Shown: positions 1 to 10,187 of the stretch, one piece after another
Layout: every line of letters starts with the position of its first letter
How positions within the stretch are numbered: the first letter of the stretch is position 1
From: Affinundibacterium fentianense
Lineage (GTDB): Bacteria > Pseudomonadota > Gammaproteobacteria > Burkholderiales > Burkholderiaceae_D
Assembly: GCF_018139545.1 (NCBI RefSeq)
Contig: NZ_JAGSPJ010000008.1
Coordinates: 62,001 to 126,000 of the forward strand
Direction of reading: 5' to 3'
Length of the DNA: 64,000 bases
Notes under the pieces: model-generated
The model's database searches: none
What the model was told of the DNA's origin: nothing
The model's input: only the letters and a program-made list of their open reading frames with translations
Position numbers and translations under genes: made by a program

Positions 1-5
1 ACCCC

Positions 6-833
6 TTATTTCTTGCCACGGCGTGAAACGATCATGGAAGTCGTACGCTTGTTGCGACGTGTCTTCTTACCCTTAGTTTGCTGACCCCATGGAGAAACTG
101 GATGACGTCCTGCTGCTGTCTTACCTTCACCACCACCGTGTGGGTGATCGATAGGATTCATGACAACACCGCGAACTGTTGGGCGAACACCGCGCCAACG
201 CATCGCACCAGCTTTACCAATTTTACGGAGGTTATGCTCACCGTTACCTACTTCACCGATCGTTGCACGGCATTCGATATGGATACGACGCACTTCACCT
301 GAGCGCAAACGCACTTGGGCGTATGTACCTTCGCGAGCCATCAACACCACGCCAGCACCAGCCGTACGAGCAATCTGCGCACCCTTACCTGGCAACATTT
401 CTACGCAGTGCATAGTCGTACCAACTGGGATATTGCGGATTGGCAAGCAGTTACCAGATTTGATTGGCGCTTGAGAGCCATTCATAATCTGATCGCCAGC
501 AGCCATACCTCTAGATGCAATGATGTATGCACGCTCACCGTCCGCGTAGCACAACAATGCGATGTGCGCCGTACGGTTAGGATCGTATTCAATGCGCTCA
601 ACTTTCGCAGGAATACCATCTTTAGAACGCTTAAAATCGACTACGCGATAATGCTGCTTATGACCACCGCCAATGTGGCGTGTAGTGATATGACCGTTGT
701 TGTTACGACCAGCAGTTTTATTTTTCTTTTCCAACAAAGCAGCAAACGGACGGCCTTTATGCAAGCCTTCAGTTACCACTTTAACCATACCACGACGGCC
801 TGGTGAGGTTGGCTTCATCTTAACGAGTGCCAT
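6..833 (-). CDS. rplB: 50S ribosomal protein L2
   Basis: L2 is a large-subunit core protein near the peptidyl transferase centre, needed for subunit association. The 275-residue product matches the usual length of about 273-277. It carries the family's C-terminal signature with the conserved His around PHGGGEGK, and the basic [11 protein letters not shown] tail. It is the last gene visible in the S10 operon here: its stop codon lies five bases inside the window edge, so rpsS and the rest of the operon presumably continue outside. It starts two bases after the rplW stop, which points to one transcript with translational coupling. Confidence 0.98.
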   Translation of the reverse strand: MALVKMKPTSPGRRGMVKVVTEGLHKGRPFAALLEKKNKTAGRNNNGHITTRHIGGGHKQHYRVVDFKRSKDGIPAKVERIEYDPNRTAHIALLCYADGERAYIIASRGMAAGDQIMNGSQAPIKSGNCLPIRNIPVGTTMHCVEMLPGKGAQIARTAGAGVVLMAREGTYAQVRLRSGEVRRIHIECRATIGEVGNGEHNLRKIGKAGAMRWRGVRPTVRGVVMNPIDHPHGGGEGKTAAGRHPVSPWGQQTKGKKTRRNKRTTSMIVSRRGKK

Positions 834-835
834 GC

Positions 836-1147
836 TTATGCCCCCTCGGTAAAGTTAATTTCTTGACCTGGCTTCAAGCATACAAAAGCGCGTTTTGTAT
901 GATTGCGACGGCCATTAAATTTACCAGTACGTTTTTGTTTGCCCAAGCGGTTAGCTACTTGCACAGATTCAACCTGAACCTTAAACAGCAACTCAACTGC
1001 AGCCTTGATTTCTGGCTTAGTTGCATCTGGCATTACCAGGAAAACAACTTGCTCGTTTTTCTCTGCAACCATGGTTGCTTTTTCAGAGATCACCGGAGCC
1101 AGCAACACCTTCATCAGGCGTTCTTCACTATGCTTGATTACGTTCAT
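836..1147 (-). CDS. rplW: 50S ribosomal protein L23
   Basis: L23 binds 23S rRNA domain III beside the exit tunnel and docks trigger factor and SRP. The 103-residue product has the family N-terminus ([18 protein letters not shown]) and the basic loop [19 protein letters not shown]. Its ATG overlaps the rplD stop by four bases (ATGA type), so the first Met is kept rather than the internal Met before KVLLAP. It sits between rplD and rplB, the normal S10 operon order. Confidence 0.97.
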   Translation of the reverse strand: MNVIKHSEERLMKVLLAPVISEKATMVAEKNEQVVFLVMPDATKPEIKAAVELLFKVQVESVQVANRLGKQKRTGKFNGRRNHTKRAFVCLKPGQEINFTEGA

Positions 1148-1767
1148 GCCAGCATCTCCTCAATCTTTGTCAAGGCCGCTTTAGTAATCAACACTTTCTT
1201 GTAGAACACCAAAGAAACTGGATCAGCATAACGTGGCTCAACAACCAATACGTTAACCAGATTGCGAGCAGCCAACATCAAGTTTTCGTTGAAGTCTTCA
1301 GTGATAATCAATACTGAATCCAAGCAACCCATTGTCTTCAATTTCTCAGACAACAACTTAGTTTTTGGTGCATCAACAGTCATACTGTCAACAACATTCA
1401 AACGACCTTCACGTGCCAACTGAGACAAGATCGAGCAGATACCTGCGCGATACATCTTCTTGTTAACTTTGTGAGAGAAGTTCTCATCAGGAGAGTTCGG
1501 GAAAGCGCGACCGCCTCCACGCCACAATGGGGAAGATGACATACCAGCACGAGCACGACCCGTACCTTTTTGACGCCATGGCTTCTTAGTTGTGTGGTGA
1601 ACTTCGTCACGACCCAATTGTTTGCGGTTACCACTACGAGCATTCGCTTGGTAAGCAACAACAACTTGGTGAATCAAAGCTTCGTTGTAATCACGACCAA
1701 AAATAGTATCTGGTGCAGCAACATTAGAAGCAGCTTGACCCTCTGCATTTAGGAGCTTCAGTTCCAT
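1144..1767 (-). CDS. rplD: 50S ribosomal protein L4
   Basis: L4 is a primary 23S rRNA binder whose long loop lines the exit tunnel. In enterobacteria it also represses its own S10 operon. The 207-residue product begins [11 protein letters not shown] and contains the tunnel-loop region [15 protein letters not shown] with the expected Lys/Arg density. Three bases separate it from rplC upstream and it overlaps rplW by four bases. Whether it autoregulates here depends on the rpsJ leader, where a strong hairpin is present at 3186-3216. Confidence 0.97.
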   Translation of the reverse strand: MELKLLNAEGQAASNVAAPDTIFGRDYNEALIHQVVVAYQANARSGNRKQLGRDEVHHTTKKPWRQKGTGRARAGMSSSPLWRGGGRAFPNSPDENFSHKVNKKMYRAGICSILSQLAREGRLNVVDSMTVDAPKTKLLSEKLKTMGCLDSVLIITEDFNENLMLAARNLVNVLVVEPRYADPVSLVFYKKVLITKAALTKIEEMLA

Positions 1768-1770
1768 AAA

Positions 1771-2427
1771 TTAAGCCCCCTTCTTTGCTTTAACTTTAAC
1801 AGCTGGCGATACAATCACCTGACCGTTTTTCGCACCTGGAATAGCACCTTTCACCAATAGCAATTGGCGATCAGCATCTACACGAGCGATAACAAGATTT
1901 TGCACAGTACGCGTAACATCACCCAAGTGACCAGTCATGCGCTTACCTGGGAAAACGCGACCAGGATCTTGCGCCATACCGATAGAACCAGGTACGTTAT
2001 GTGAACGTGAGTTACCGTGCGTTTGACGACCGGATGCGAAGTGGTGACGCTTAATAGTACCGGCATAGCCTTTACCAATTGTCACACCTTGCACGTCGAC
2101 TTTTTGACCAGCTTCGAACAAGCCAACAGGCACAACATCGCCCGCTTTTAGTTCAGCAGCTTTAGCAGCGTCAACACGGAATTCTTTTAAGACAGTACCA
2201 GCTTCCACGCCCGCTTTTGCGAGGTGACCTGCAGCCGCTTTAGTTACACGGGATGCACGGCGCTGACCGAATGTCACCTGAACAGCGGAGTAACCGTCTG
2301 TTTCAGGAGTTTTGATTTGTGTCACGCGGTTGTTTGACACATCTAACACTGTGACTGGAATTGAATCACCGTCTTCAGTAAAGATACGCATCATACCAAC
2401 CTTGCGACCAACTAGGCCCAAGCTCAT
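1771..2427 (-). CDS. rplC: 50S ribosomal protein L3
   Basis: L3 is an assembly-initiating large-subunit protein that reaches toward the peptidyl transferase centre. I placed the start at the Met of [16 protein letters not shown] because a GGAG Shine-Dalgarno lies seven bases upstream; an in-frame Met six codons earlier has no such site. The product is 218 residues. It shows the conserved central loop around [31 protein letters not shown], including the Gln that PrmB methylates in relatives. About 356 bases separate it from rpsJ, unusually long for this operon, and that gap holds an 88-nt imperfect hairpin. Confidence 0.97.
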   Translation of the reverse strand: MSLGLVGRKVGMMRIFTEDGDSIPVTVLDVSNNRVTQIKTPETDGYSAVQVTFGQRRASRVTKAAAGHLAKAGVEAGTVLKEFRVDAAKAAELKAGDVVPVGLFEAGQKVDVQGVTIGKGYAGTIKRHHFASGRQTHGNSRSHNVPGSIGMAQDPGRVFPGKRMTGHLGDVTRTVQNLVIARVDADRQLLLVKGAIPGAKNGQVIVSPAVKVKAKKGA

Positions 2428-2677
2428 TGTTTTCTCCATTCTCACCTACGATTGGGTGAGGCTGATGTTTAGAAACTTACTTTTAAAACTTAAAAATAGA
2501 CAAGCCAAAGCCTATCAAAATTTAAGCCTTCGATTTTAACCCGAATAATTTCCACTTACAAGAAAAATTTATTTGAAAATGGAAAAAATTATGGTATGTC
2601 AGTTTTTTCTTAGCACTTAAACGATTCTTACTATTTTCAAAATCTTTTTAGCACGTCGAAAGCCAGCTTGAGAAATT

Positions 2678-2765
2678 CAATTATGGGGATGCAGAACAAG
2701 GCGCTTCCCGCAGCAATACTTAGGTATTGCGAGGACAAGCAACGCCGTGCTGCACCCCAGAATTG
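2678..2765. repeat. 88-nt imperfect inverted repeat in the rpsJ-rplC gap
   Basis: Outer arms CAATT..GGGG.TGCAG and CTGC.CCCC..AATTG pair across the whole element. The centre is a perfect seven-base stem, GCAATAC-TTAG-GTATTGC at 2713-2730. The middle pairing is imperfect. It begins 18 bases after the rpsJ stop on the transcribed (minus) strand, so it would fold in the operon mRNA. There is no clear U-run, so it does not look like a simple terminator. A dispersed palindromic repeat or a processing/stability hairpin are both possible. Confidence 0.7.
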
Positions 2766-2783
2766 GATTTATCGAGTTAGCAA

Positions 2784-3101
2784 TTATTGCAATTTGATTT
2801 CTACGTCGACACCAGCTGGCAAGTCGAGCTTCATCAATGCATCAACAGTTTTATCTGTAGGATCAACAATATCCATCAAACGCTGATGCGTGCGGATTTC
2901 AAATTGATCACGGGAAGTTTTGTTGACGTGAGGGGAACGCAATACGTCGAAACGTTGAATACGTGTTGGCAAAGGAACTGGACCTTTAACAACAGCGCCG
3001 GTACGCTTAGCTGTTTCTACGATTTCCAAAGCTGATTGGTCGATCAATTTGTAATCGAAAGCTTTCAAGCGAATACGGATTTTTTGATTTGCTGTAGACA
3101 T
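2784..3101 (-). CDS. rpsJ: 30S ribosomal protein S10
   Basis: S10 (NusE) is a small-subunit head protein and an antitermination partner of NusB/NusG. I started it at [17 protein letters not shown] because this gives 105 residues, matching the family, and an AGGA Shine-Dalgarno lies just upstream. A longer in-frame extension (Met at 3197) is not family-like. Conserved segments [28 protein letters not shown] and [11 protein letters not shown] are present. A candidate promoter and leader hairpin lie upstream at 3178-3249, consistent with S10 starting its own operon after tuf. Confidence 0.97.
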   Translation of the reverse strand: MSTANQKIRIRLKAFDYKLIDQSALEIVETAKRTGAVVKGPVPLPTRIQRFDVLRSPHVNKTSRDQFEIRTHQRLMDIVDPTDKTVDALMKLDLPAGVDVEIKLQ

Positions 3102-3177
3102 GATATTTCCTGTAAAGAACGAGCCACGATGTAGTAAATGTGGCATTTTTAACAAAGAGCGCTTATTACGACCGCTA

Positions 3178-3216
3178 AAACAAAACGGCTGCCGCACTCA
3201 AAAAGCACGACAGCCG
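3178..3216 (-). terminator. Hairpin plus T-run between tuf and rpsJ
   Basis: On the minus strand a 12-bp stem (CGGCTGTCGTGC paired with GTGCGGCAGCCG, some G-T pairs) is followed by TTTTGTTTT. It could end the fusA-tuf transcript. Because it begins at about +1 of the candidate rpsJ promoter at 3220-3249, it could instead be an S10 leader attenuator. Sequence alone does not decide. Confidence 0.6.
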
Positions 3217-3219
3217 ACT

Positions 3220-3249
3220 AGTGTACACCAATTTTTGATTTTCTCTAAA
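3220..3249 (-). promoter_or_regulatory. Candidate S10 operon promoter
   Basis: Minus strand: -35 TTTAGA (3244-3249), 18-base spacer, extended -10 TGTACACT (hexamer TACACT at 3220-3225). The same TACACT hexamer with an 18-base spacer occurs in the candidate rpsL promoter at 8038-8067, which adds weight. The predicted start is about 110 bases before the rpsJ ATG. Confidence 0.5.
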
Positions 3250-3299
3250 TTTTATCGCGATTACTCACGATCAAACTTCAGAGCTTAATTCAAAATAAA

Positions 3300-4490
3300 T
3301 TACTCGATGATTTTAGCAACAACACCAGCACCAACAGTACGACCACCTTCACGGATCGCGAAACGGAGACCTTCTTCCATCGCAATCGGGTTGATCAACT
3401 TAACTGTGATAGAAACGTTATCACCTGGCATCACCATTTCTTTATCCTTCGGCAACTCGATCGAACCAGTTACGTCCGTTGTACGGAAGTAGAACTGTGG
3501 ACGGTAGTTGTTGAAGAATGGTGTATGACGACCACCTTCATCTTTAGACAAAACATAGATCTCGCCTGTGAAGTGGCTATGTGGCTTGATTGAACCTGGC
3601 TTCGCCAAAACTTGACCACGTTGGATATCTTCACGTTTAGTACCGCGCAACAATACACCTACGTTGTCGCCTGCTTGACCTTGGTCGAGCAATTTACGGA
3701 ACATTTCAACACCAGTACACGTTGTTTTAACTGTGTCTTTAATACCAACGATTTCGATCTCTTCGCCGACTTTGATGATGCCGCGCTCAACACGACCAGT
3801 AACAACTGTACCGCGACCAGAAATAGAGAATACGTCTTCTACTGGCAACAAGAATGCGCCGTCAACAGCACGTTCTGGTGTTGGGATGTAAGAATCCAAC
3901 GCATCAGCCAATTTCATGATCGCTTCTTCGCCCAATGGACCTTTGTCGCCTTCGAGCGCCAATTTTGCAGAACCTTGGATGATTGGCAAATCGTCGCCTG
4001 GGAATTCGTATTTAGACAATAATTCACGAACTTCCATTTCAACCAATTCCAACAACTCAGCGTCATCAACCATGTCGCATTTGTTCAAGAATACGATGAT
4101 GTATGGAACACCAACTTGGCGAGCCAACAAGATGTGCTCACGTGTTTGTGGCATTGGACCGTCTGCTGCGGAGCAAACCAAGATCGCGCCGTCCATCTGA
4201 GCAGCACCAGTAATCATGTTTTTAACATAATCAGCATGGCCTGGGCAGTCAACGTGCGCATAGTGACGCGCTGCTGTTTCGTATTCTACGTGTGCTGTAT
4301 TAATTGTAATACCACGTGCTTTTTCTTCTGGAGCCGCATCGATTTCGTCGTATTTCTTTGCTTCGCCGCCGAATTTTGCTGACAATACTGTCGCAATCGC
4401 TGCTGTCAATGTCGTTTTACCGTGATCCACGTGACCAATTGTACCGACGTTAACGTGCGGCTTGGTGCGTTCGAACTTACCTTTTGCCAT
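3300..4490 (-). CDS. tuf: Elongation factor Tu
   Basis: EF-Tu delivers aminoacyl-tRNA to the ribosomal A site at the cost of GTP. The 396-residue product has the full GTPase motif set: GHVDHGKT (G1), [10 protein letters not shown] (G3), NKCDMVD (G4) and SAK (G5), followed by the two beta-barrel domains ending [13 protein letters not shown]. It follows fusA by 95 bases and precedes rpsJ, the order usual in betaproteobacteria. These bacteria usually carry a second tuf copy, which is not in this window. Confidence 0.99.
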   Translation of the reverse strand: MAKGKFERTKPHVNVGTIGHVDHGKTTLTAAIATVLSAKFGGEAKKYDEIDAAPEEKARGITINTAHVEYETAARHYAHVDCPGHADYVKNMITGAAQMDGAILVCSAADGPMPQTREHILLARQVGVPYIIVFLNKCDMVDDAELLELVEMEVRELLSKYEFPGDDLPIIQGSAKLALEGDKGPLGEEAIMKLADALDSYIPTPERAVDGAFLLPVEDVFSISGRGTVVTGRVERGIIKVGEEIEIVGIKDTVKTTCTGVEMFRKLLDQGQAGDNVGVLLRGTKREDIQRGQVLAKPGSIKPHSHFTGEIYVLSKDEGGRHTPFFNNYRPQFYFRTTDVTGSIELPKDKEMVMPGDNVSITVKLINPIAMEEGLRFAIREGGRTVGAGVVAKIIE

Positions 4491-4585
4491 TTTATTCTTC
4501 CTTCAAAAAGAACGATTAGATTAATTAACTGCCTCGCTTGCAGGTAGCAAACAAGGCAGGATTTCCGATTTAAATTACTTAATAC

Positions 4586-6691
4586 TTATTTTGCTTTAGA
4601 TGTAACGATTGCGTCGATTACATTTTTCGGTGCTTCAGAGTAGTGCTTAAATTCCATAGAATAAGTCGCACGACCTTGCGTTGCAGAACGCAAAGATGTT
4701 GAGTAACCAAACATCTCTGACAATGGCACTTCAGCCTTAATGATCTTACCGCCACCACCAGCAATCTCATCCATACCTTGAACCATACCGCGACGCGAAG
4801 ACAAATCACCCATCACTGTACCAGCGTAGTCTTCAGGTGTTTCCACTTCAACCGCCATCATTGGCTCCAGAATAACTGGACTTGCTTTGCGGCAGCCATC
4901 TTTAAACGCCATCGAACCCGCCATACGGAACGCGTTTTCGTTGGAGTCAACGTCATGGTAGGAACCGAAGAACAAAGTCACTTTAACGTCAACCACTGGG
5001 TAACCAGCCAACACACCGGAAGTCAATGTTTCACGTACACCTTTTTCAACCGCCGGGATGTATTCGCGTGGAACTGTACCGCCTTTGATCGCGTCAACGA
5101 ATTCGAAACCTTTACCTGGTTCTTGCGGTTCGATCTTCAAGACAACGTGACCGTATTGACCACGACCACCAGATTGCTTAACGAACTTACCTTCGATTTC
5201 TTCGCATGTTTTGCGAATTGTTTCGCGGTATGCAACTTGTGGCTTACCAACAGTTGCTTCCACGTTGAATTCACGCTTCATACGGTCAACGATAATATCC
5301 AAATGCAATTCACCCATACCCGCGATAATTGTCTGACCAGATTCTTCGTCAGTACGTACGCGGAAAGATGGATCTTCAGCAGCCAAACGGTTCAATGCCA
5401 AGCCCATTTTTTCTTGGTCAGCCTTGGTTTTTGGCTCAACCGCTTGAGAAATAACTGGCTCTGGGAACACCATGCGCTCCAAAACAACAATTGCCTTGTC
5501 ATCACACAATGTGTCACCGGTTGTCGTTTCTTTCAAACCAACAACCGCAGCGATATCACCCGCCATCATTTCTTTAATTTCTTCACGTTGGTTCGCATGC
5601 ATTTGAACCAAACGACCGATACGCTCTTTCTTACCTTTAACAGAGTTAAATACACTGTCGCCAGAATTCAAAGTACCGGAGTAGCAACGAATAAAGCACA
5701 ATTGACCAACGAATGGATCGGTTGCGATTTTGAATGCCAAAGCGGAGAATTTTTCATCGTCTTTCGCTTCACGCACTACTGGCTCATCATCTTCATTCAA
5801 ACCAGGAACTGGTGGAATATCTAATGGAGATGGCAAGTATTCAATAACCGCGTCCAACATTGCCTGTACGCCTTTGTTTTTAAACGCAGTACCGCACATC
5901 ATAGGAACGATTTCAGAAGCGATCGTACGTTGACGCAAAGCTTTTTTAATTTCAGCTTCAGACAAATCACCTTCTTCGAGGTATTTGTTCATCAACTCTT
6001 CACTGGCTTCAGCAGCTGCTTCAACCATGTTTTCACGCCATTTTTTGGATTCTTCTACCAAATGCGCAGGGATATCTTGGTATTCAAATTTCATACCTTG
6101 AGATGCTACATCCCAAATGATCGCTTTCATCTTAACCAAATCGATCACGCCTTCGAACAAATCTTCAGCGCCGATAGGTACTTGCAAAGGCACTGGATTT
6201 GCTTTCAAACGTGCACGCATTTGATCGTACACTTTGAAGAAGTTCGCGCCAGTACGATCCATCTTGTTGACGAACGCCAAACGTGGAACTTTGTACTTAT
6301 TAGCTTGACGCCAAACTGTTTCAGATTGTGGCTGAACGCCGCCAACTGCACAGTAAACCATGCAAGCGCCGTCCAGAACACGCATAGAACGCTCAACTTC
6401 AATCGTGAAGTCAACGTGGCCTGGGGTATCAATAATATTGATATGGTGCGGCTGGAAATTATTTGCCATACCACTCCAGTAGCAAGTCGTCGCAGCGGAT
6501 GTAATAGTAATACCGCGCTCTTGCTCTTGCTCCATCCAGTCCATGGTAGCCGCGCCATCATGCACTTCACCAATTTTATGATTTACACCGGTGTAGAACA
6601 AAACACGTTCGGTTGTCGTGGTTTTACCAGCATCAATGTGAGCCGAAATACCGATATTACGGTAGCGCTCAATGGGGGTCTTACGGGCCAT
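4586..6691 (-). CDS. fusA: Elongation factor G
   Basis: EF-G catalyses ribosomal translocation and, with RRF, recycling. The 701-residue product has the GTPase motifs [17 protein letters not shown] and NKMDRTGA. Domain II/III follow, then the domain IV loop region ([12 protein letters not shown] with the conserved GQ(Y/F)G core) and a domain V ending. Length is normal. It lies 144 bases downstream of rpsG and 95 bases upstream of tuf in the str operon. I saw no truncation or frameshift. Confidence 0.99.
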   Translation of the reverse strand: MARKTPIERYRNIGISAHIDAGKTTTTERVLFYTGVNHKIGEVHDGAATMDWMEQEQERGITITSAATTCYWSGMANNFQPHHINIIDTPGHVDFTIEVERSMRVLDGACMVYCAVGGVQPQSETVWRQANKYKVPRLAFVNKMDRTGANFFKVYDQMRARLKANPVPLQVPIGAEDLFEGVIDLVKMKAIIWDVASQGMKFEYQDIPAHLVEESKKWRENMVEAAAEASEELMNKYLEEGDLSEAEIKKALRQRTIASEIVPMMCGTAFKNKGVQAMLDAVIEYLPSPLDIPPVPGLNEDDEPVVREAKDDEKFSALAFKIATDPFVGQLCFIRCYSGTLNSGDSVFNSVKGKKERIGRLVQMHANQREEIKEMMAGDIAAVVGLKETTTGDTLCDDKAIVVLERMVFPEPVISQAVEPKTKADQEKMGLALNRLAAEDPSFRVRTDEESGQTIIAGMGELHLDIIVDRMKREFNVEATVGKPQVAYRETIRKTCEEIEGKFVKQSGGRGQYGHVVLKIEPQEPGKGFEFVDAIKGGTVPREYIPAVEKGVRETLTSGVLAGYPVVDVKVTLFFGSYHDVDSNENAFRMAGSMAFKDGCRKASPVILEPMMAVEVETPEDYAGTVMGDLSSRRGMVQGMDEIAGGGGKIIKAEVPLSEMFGYSTSLRSATQGRATYSMEFKHYSEAPKNVIDAIVTSKAK

Positions 6692-6835
6692 AGCTATTCC
6701 TAAATCTTTTAATGGACAAAACCGAGCGTAATTTTCAAGAAGAAATCACGCCCGGCCTGATTCAATATACCTAGAAAAACCACTGTAAAAACTTCATACA
6801 ATGGCCTCTCACTTTTAACGCAAAGCCTAAATAAA

Positions 6836-7306
6836 TTAGAAGCGGAAGTGGGAGAAGGCTTTATTGGCTTCTGCCATACGGTGCACTTCATCACGCTTCT
6901 TCATTGCGCCGCCGCGACCTTCAGCGGCTTCCAACAATTCACCTGCCAAACGTTGTGGCATAGATTTTTCGCTACGCTTGTTTGCTGCTTCACGCAACCA
7001 ACGCATAGACAAAGCCAAACGGCGAACTGGACGAACTTCAACTGGAACTTGATAGTTAGCACCACCAACACGGCGGGATTTAACTTCAACCAATGGCTTA
7101 GCATTGTTAATTGCAGTTGCAAACACTTCCAATGGATCTTTACCAGATTTAGATTGGATGTGATCAAACGCGCCATAGATAATGCCTTCAGCAACAGACT
7201 TCTTGCCAGACAACATCAACACGTTAACGAACTTAGATACTTCTACATTACCGAATTTTGGATCCGGCAAAATGTCCCGTTTCGGGACTTCACGACGACG
7301 TGGCAT
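6836..7306 (-). CDS. rpsG: 30S ribosomal protein S7
   Basis: S7 nucleates assembly of the 30S head and contacts E-site tRNA. I started it at [18 protein letters not shown], the universal N-terminus, with AAGGAA seven bases upstream; the in-frame Met five codons earlier is not family-like. The resulting 156 residues match the family. Conserved segments [34 protein letters not shown] and [22 protein letters not shown] are present. Confidence 0.97.
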   Translation of the reverse strand: MPRRREVPKRDILPDPKFGNVEVSKFVNVLMLSGKKSVAEGIIYGAFDHIQSKSGKDPLEVFATAINNAKPLVEVKSRRVGGANYQVPVEVRPVRRLALSMRWLREAANKRSEKSMPQRLAGELLEAAEGRGGAMKKRDEVHRMAEANKAFSHFRF

Positions 7307-7483
7307 TTCAATTCCTTTCAATCTTCAGTTGAGCGGTCGATAACAACTTATCAACGCTCGCGGTAAGCCATCATAGCCACCACTTACTCGGCTCATTCGA
7401 GACCGACACCTTTCCGAATTACGGAGATATTACTGAGTTTAATTTACAAGCAGGTTACAAAGAATTTTTAGTGAACTAAAAAA

Positions 7484-7867
7484 TTACTTCTTAACAGCTT
7501 TAGCGCGCTTAGAACCATATTTGGAACGAGCTTGCTTACGGTCTTTAACGCCTTGAGTATCCAAAGCACCGCGAACCATGTGATAACGCACACCCGGCAA
7601 ATCCTTTACACGACCACCGCGAATCAAAACTACGCTGTGTTCTTGCAAGTTATGGCCTTCACCGCCGATATACGAAATGACTTCGAAACCGTTGGTCAAG
7701 CGTACTTTGGCAACTTTACGCAAAGCCGAGTTAGGCTTTTTTGGAGTTGTCGTATAAACGCGGGTACATACGCCACGTTTTTGCGGGCTGTTTTCCAGCG
7801 CCGGAGATTTGCTCTTAACCACTGCGGAAACGCGTGGTTGGCGAATCAGTTGATTGATGGTTGGCAT
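7484..7867 (-). CDS. rpsL: 30S ribosomal protein S12
   Basis: S12 sits at the decoding centre and controls accuracy. I started it at [12 protein letters not shown], the universal N-terminus; an upstream in-frame Met at 7927 adds 20 residues unlike S12. The product is 127 residues. The streptomycin-relevant loop [12 protein letters not shown] shows the wild-type KKPNSA, and the second loop has [13 protein letters not shown], so no resistance substitution is visible. It is the first gene of the str operon here, about 170 bases after a candidate promoter. Confidence 0.98.
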   Translation of the reverse strand: MPTINQLIRQPRVSAVVKSKSPALENSPQKRGVCTRVYTTTPKKPNSALRKVAKVRLTNGFEVISYIGGEGHNLQEHSVVLIRGGRVKDLPGVRYHMVRGALDTQGVKDRKQARSKYGSKRAKAVKK

Positions 7868-8037
7868 CGTTTTTAATCCAACAAAATACAACGTTAAACA
7901 CACGCCCAGAAACGGTTGCCTGGGCACTTAAATCTATATATTCACCCGCAAATAAGGCTTACGAGCTCTCAACCATTCACACCCACTCACAAATTGGCAG
8001 TGCGTAAGTATAAACCATATAAAATCGAGAACTCGCG

Positions 8038-8067
8038 AGTGTACACCTCAAGAAGACGCGAAGTCAA
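8038..8067 (-). promoter_or_regulatory. Candidate str operon promoter (rpsL)
   Basis: Minus strand: -35 TTGACT (8062-8067), 18-base spacer, -10 TACACT (8038-8043). It lies in the 414-base gap (7868-8281) between rpsL and the divergent sulfatase gene. The leader to the rpsL ATG is about 165 bases. Nothing else in that gap is clearly assignable; an in-frame plus-strand ORF there is not convincing. Confidence 0.6.
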
Positions 8068-8281
8068 CAAGAAAAACAAATTGGAACAAGTACTTATGCC
8101 AGAGGATCTGTTTAAAAAAAGGGCAATTCATCAACTCAACGATACGTGTCCTTTACGTAAAAATTTCCAAGAAGCTATTTTCACGGATCGAGGATAAAAT
8201 AAGCGGGCTTCTAAGTTGTAAGAATGAAGTTGTATTCTTTCTTGCTCTATCTACCCACTTTAGCTTAATAGATGTGCATCA

Positions 8282-10105
8282 ATGCTTCGCAACACAAACT
8301 TTCAGAAAGCATACTTGTTAGGCAGCTATCTTATTCTTAGCTGTATACCATTTATTCCTTACATTTTCGGCAAGAAGCTTGCTTTTCCAATTCGATTAGT
8401 CTCCTACGAACTTTTCTCTTGGTTTTGCCTATGGGTTTTATTTAAGAGCCCGCGATATTTACATTACGCACTATTACCAGCTTTTTTCGCACTCCCTGTT
8501 GAAGTTTATCTTCAAGTCTACTTTGGGCAAGGCATATCCCCTCATCACCTAGGCATCATCACAGAGACAAGCCCAAACGAAGCTCTCGAATTTCTCGGAA
8601 ACAAGATCTGGCTGCTACTCGCTTCGCTAATTGCTATTTTGGCATGGTGGTGGAGCAGCTTACGAACAACGAATCATTTTAAAGATTTAGACTGGCAGCA
8701 TCGCTCTCGATGGTTCGCAGCAGCCGGACTTCTCATCTGCGCTCTTTGTTGGGGTTACGGGCTACGCATTGGGGTTGCTAGCCAAACTCAGACTGCAAAG
8801 AAAGATGAATCTTCAATAAATGTCTGGGAGATTCGGTCTTGGAATGCATTTGAGACTTTCCTAGACAATCAAGACCCGCTCCCTAAATGGGCGGAAACTT
8901 TTTATGATGACGAAAGTTTTGCTCGTAGTTGGCCCTTGGGAATTTATGCTCGCAGCATCGACTTTTTTAAAGAACGAAAATATCTCGCAGAATTAAGTGC
9001 GAAAAATAATCGATTTCAATTTCAAGCCTATCAAATCAACAACGATAAAGAGATGGCACAGACCGTTGTCGTTGTCCTAGGTGAATCGTCTCGCTACGAT
9101 AGGTGGAGCTTGAACGGATACGACAGAGACACAAACCCCTACTTAAGCCAAGAAGAAAACTTGGTGAGTCTAAGCGACGTCATCACCTCAGTCGCGGCGA
9201 CCCGATTATCAGTACCTATCATCGCAACTCGAAAGCCAGCAACGCAAAGCCTAAAACCCGGCTTTACCGAGAAATCTTTCATAAGTGCTTATAAAGAAGC
9301 TGGTTTTAAAACCTTTTGGCTGTCCAATCAAATGAGCTTCGGTCAATTTGATACGCCTACCTCCGTTATCGCGAAAGAAGCGGATGTTACTCGCTTCCTT
9401 AACTTAGGAGGATATACAAACAGCTCCAGCTTTGATCATGAATTGTTCGCACCATTTCAACTAGCTCTGAAAGATCAATCCAATAAAAAACTGATTGTGC
9501 TACATACTCTTGGCAACCATTGGAACTACAGTCATCGATACCCACAGAGCTATGACAAGTGGCAACCATCACTGTTTGGCGTCGTTAATCCTGCCTATAC
9601 CAATTTGAAGAACAAAGTGGCGATTAATAACAGCTACGACAATTCGATCTTATACACAGATTGGGTGCTGTCCAATTTGATTCAAATTTTGAAAACGCAG
9701 TCCCAGCTAAGCGCACTCTGGTACATTTCTGATCATGGGCAAACGCTTTACGATGGCAGTTGCAATCTTGCTTTTCACGGGCACAACACGCAATTCGAGT
9801 TCCACGTTCCGTCATTTGTTTGGTTTTCCTCTAGCTTCGCGAAGCGGTTTCCAGAAAAAATTGACCAATTAAAGGCGCATCAAAACGCCCAATTGAGTAC
9901 CGAAAATTTCTTTCACTCGGTACTCGACTTAGCCGCAATACACTATCCAGATGAGAAACTCGAACGAAGTATCTTTCATCCTAGTTGGCGATTTCATACA
10001 CGCTATGTCGACAGCTATGGTTGGAGTAACTACGATGATTCCCACCTGAAAGGAGATTGTCGCGAGGTGATCGATAATAAAACTCCTTTACCTCAGGAGA
10101 AATAG
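8282..10105 (+). CDS. Phosphoethanolamine transferase, sulfatase superfamily (EptA/CptA-like)
   Basis: This is an inner-membrane enzyme of the alkaline-phosphatase superfamily that transfers phosphoethanolamine, probably to lipid A or LPS core. The N-terminal ~150 residues are hydrophobic, giving several membrane segments. The catalytic domain follows with GESSRYDRWSLNGYDRDTNP at about 267-286, where the family nucleophile Thr is replaced by Ser269 after Glu268. Later come HTLGNHW, the metal motif SDHG and a FHGHN histidine pair. At 607 residues it is slightly longer than EptA (about 550). It stands alone, divergent from the str operon, with no two-component system beside it. The exact acceptor cannot be told from sequence. 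Confidence 0.82.
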   Translation: MLRNTNFQKAYLLGSYLILSCIPFIPYIFGKKLAFPIRLVSYELFSWFCLWVLFKSPRYLHYALLPAFFALPVEVYLQVYFGQGISPHHLGIITETSPNEALEFLGNKIWLLLASLIAILAWWWSSLRTTNHFKDLDWQHRSRWFAAAGLLICALCWGYGLRIGVASQTQTAKKDESSINVWEIRSWNAFETFLDNQDPLPKWAETFYDDESFARSWPLGIYARSIDFFKERKYLAELSAKNNRFQFQAYQINNDKEMAQTVVVVLGESSRYDRWSLNGYDRDTNPYLSQEENLVSLSDVITSVAATRLSVPIIATRKPATQSLKPGFTEKSFISAYKEAGFKTFWLSNQMSFGQFDTPTSVIAKEADVTRFLNLGGYTNSSSFDHELFAPFQLALKDQSNKKLIVLHTLGNHWNYSHRYPQSYDKWQPSLFGVVNPAYTNLKNKVAINNSYDNSILYTDWVLSNLIQILKTQSQLSALWYISDHGQTLYDGSCNLAFHGHNTQFEFHVPSFVWFSSSFAKRFPEKIDQLKAHQNAQLSTENFFHSVLDLAAIHYPDEKLERSIFHPSWRFHTRYVDSYGWSNYDDSHLKGDCREVIDNKTPLPQEK

Positions 10106-10187
10106 TGCGTCTAATTGGATTTAGTGCCATTCGAATGATTAACTAATCAAAATTACTTAAACCACTTTCGTCGAGTTCATTGCTGAC

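Noticed and set aside
4778-6703. Long plus-strand open frames (348 and 257 codons) opposite fusA
   Set aside because: They are antisense to a highly conserved gene with strong codon bias, have no family sequence, and arise from the codon pattern of fusA.
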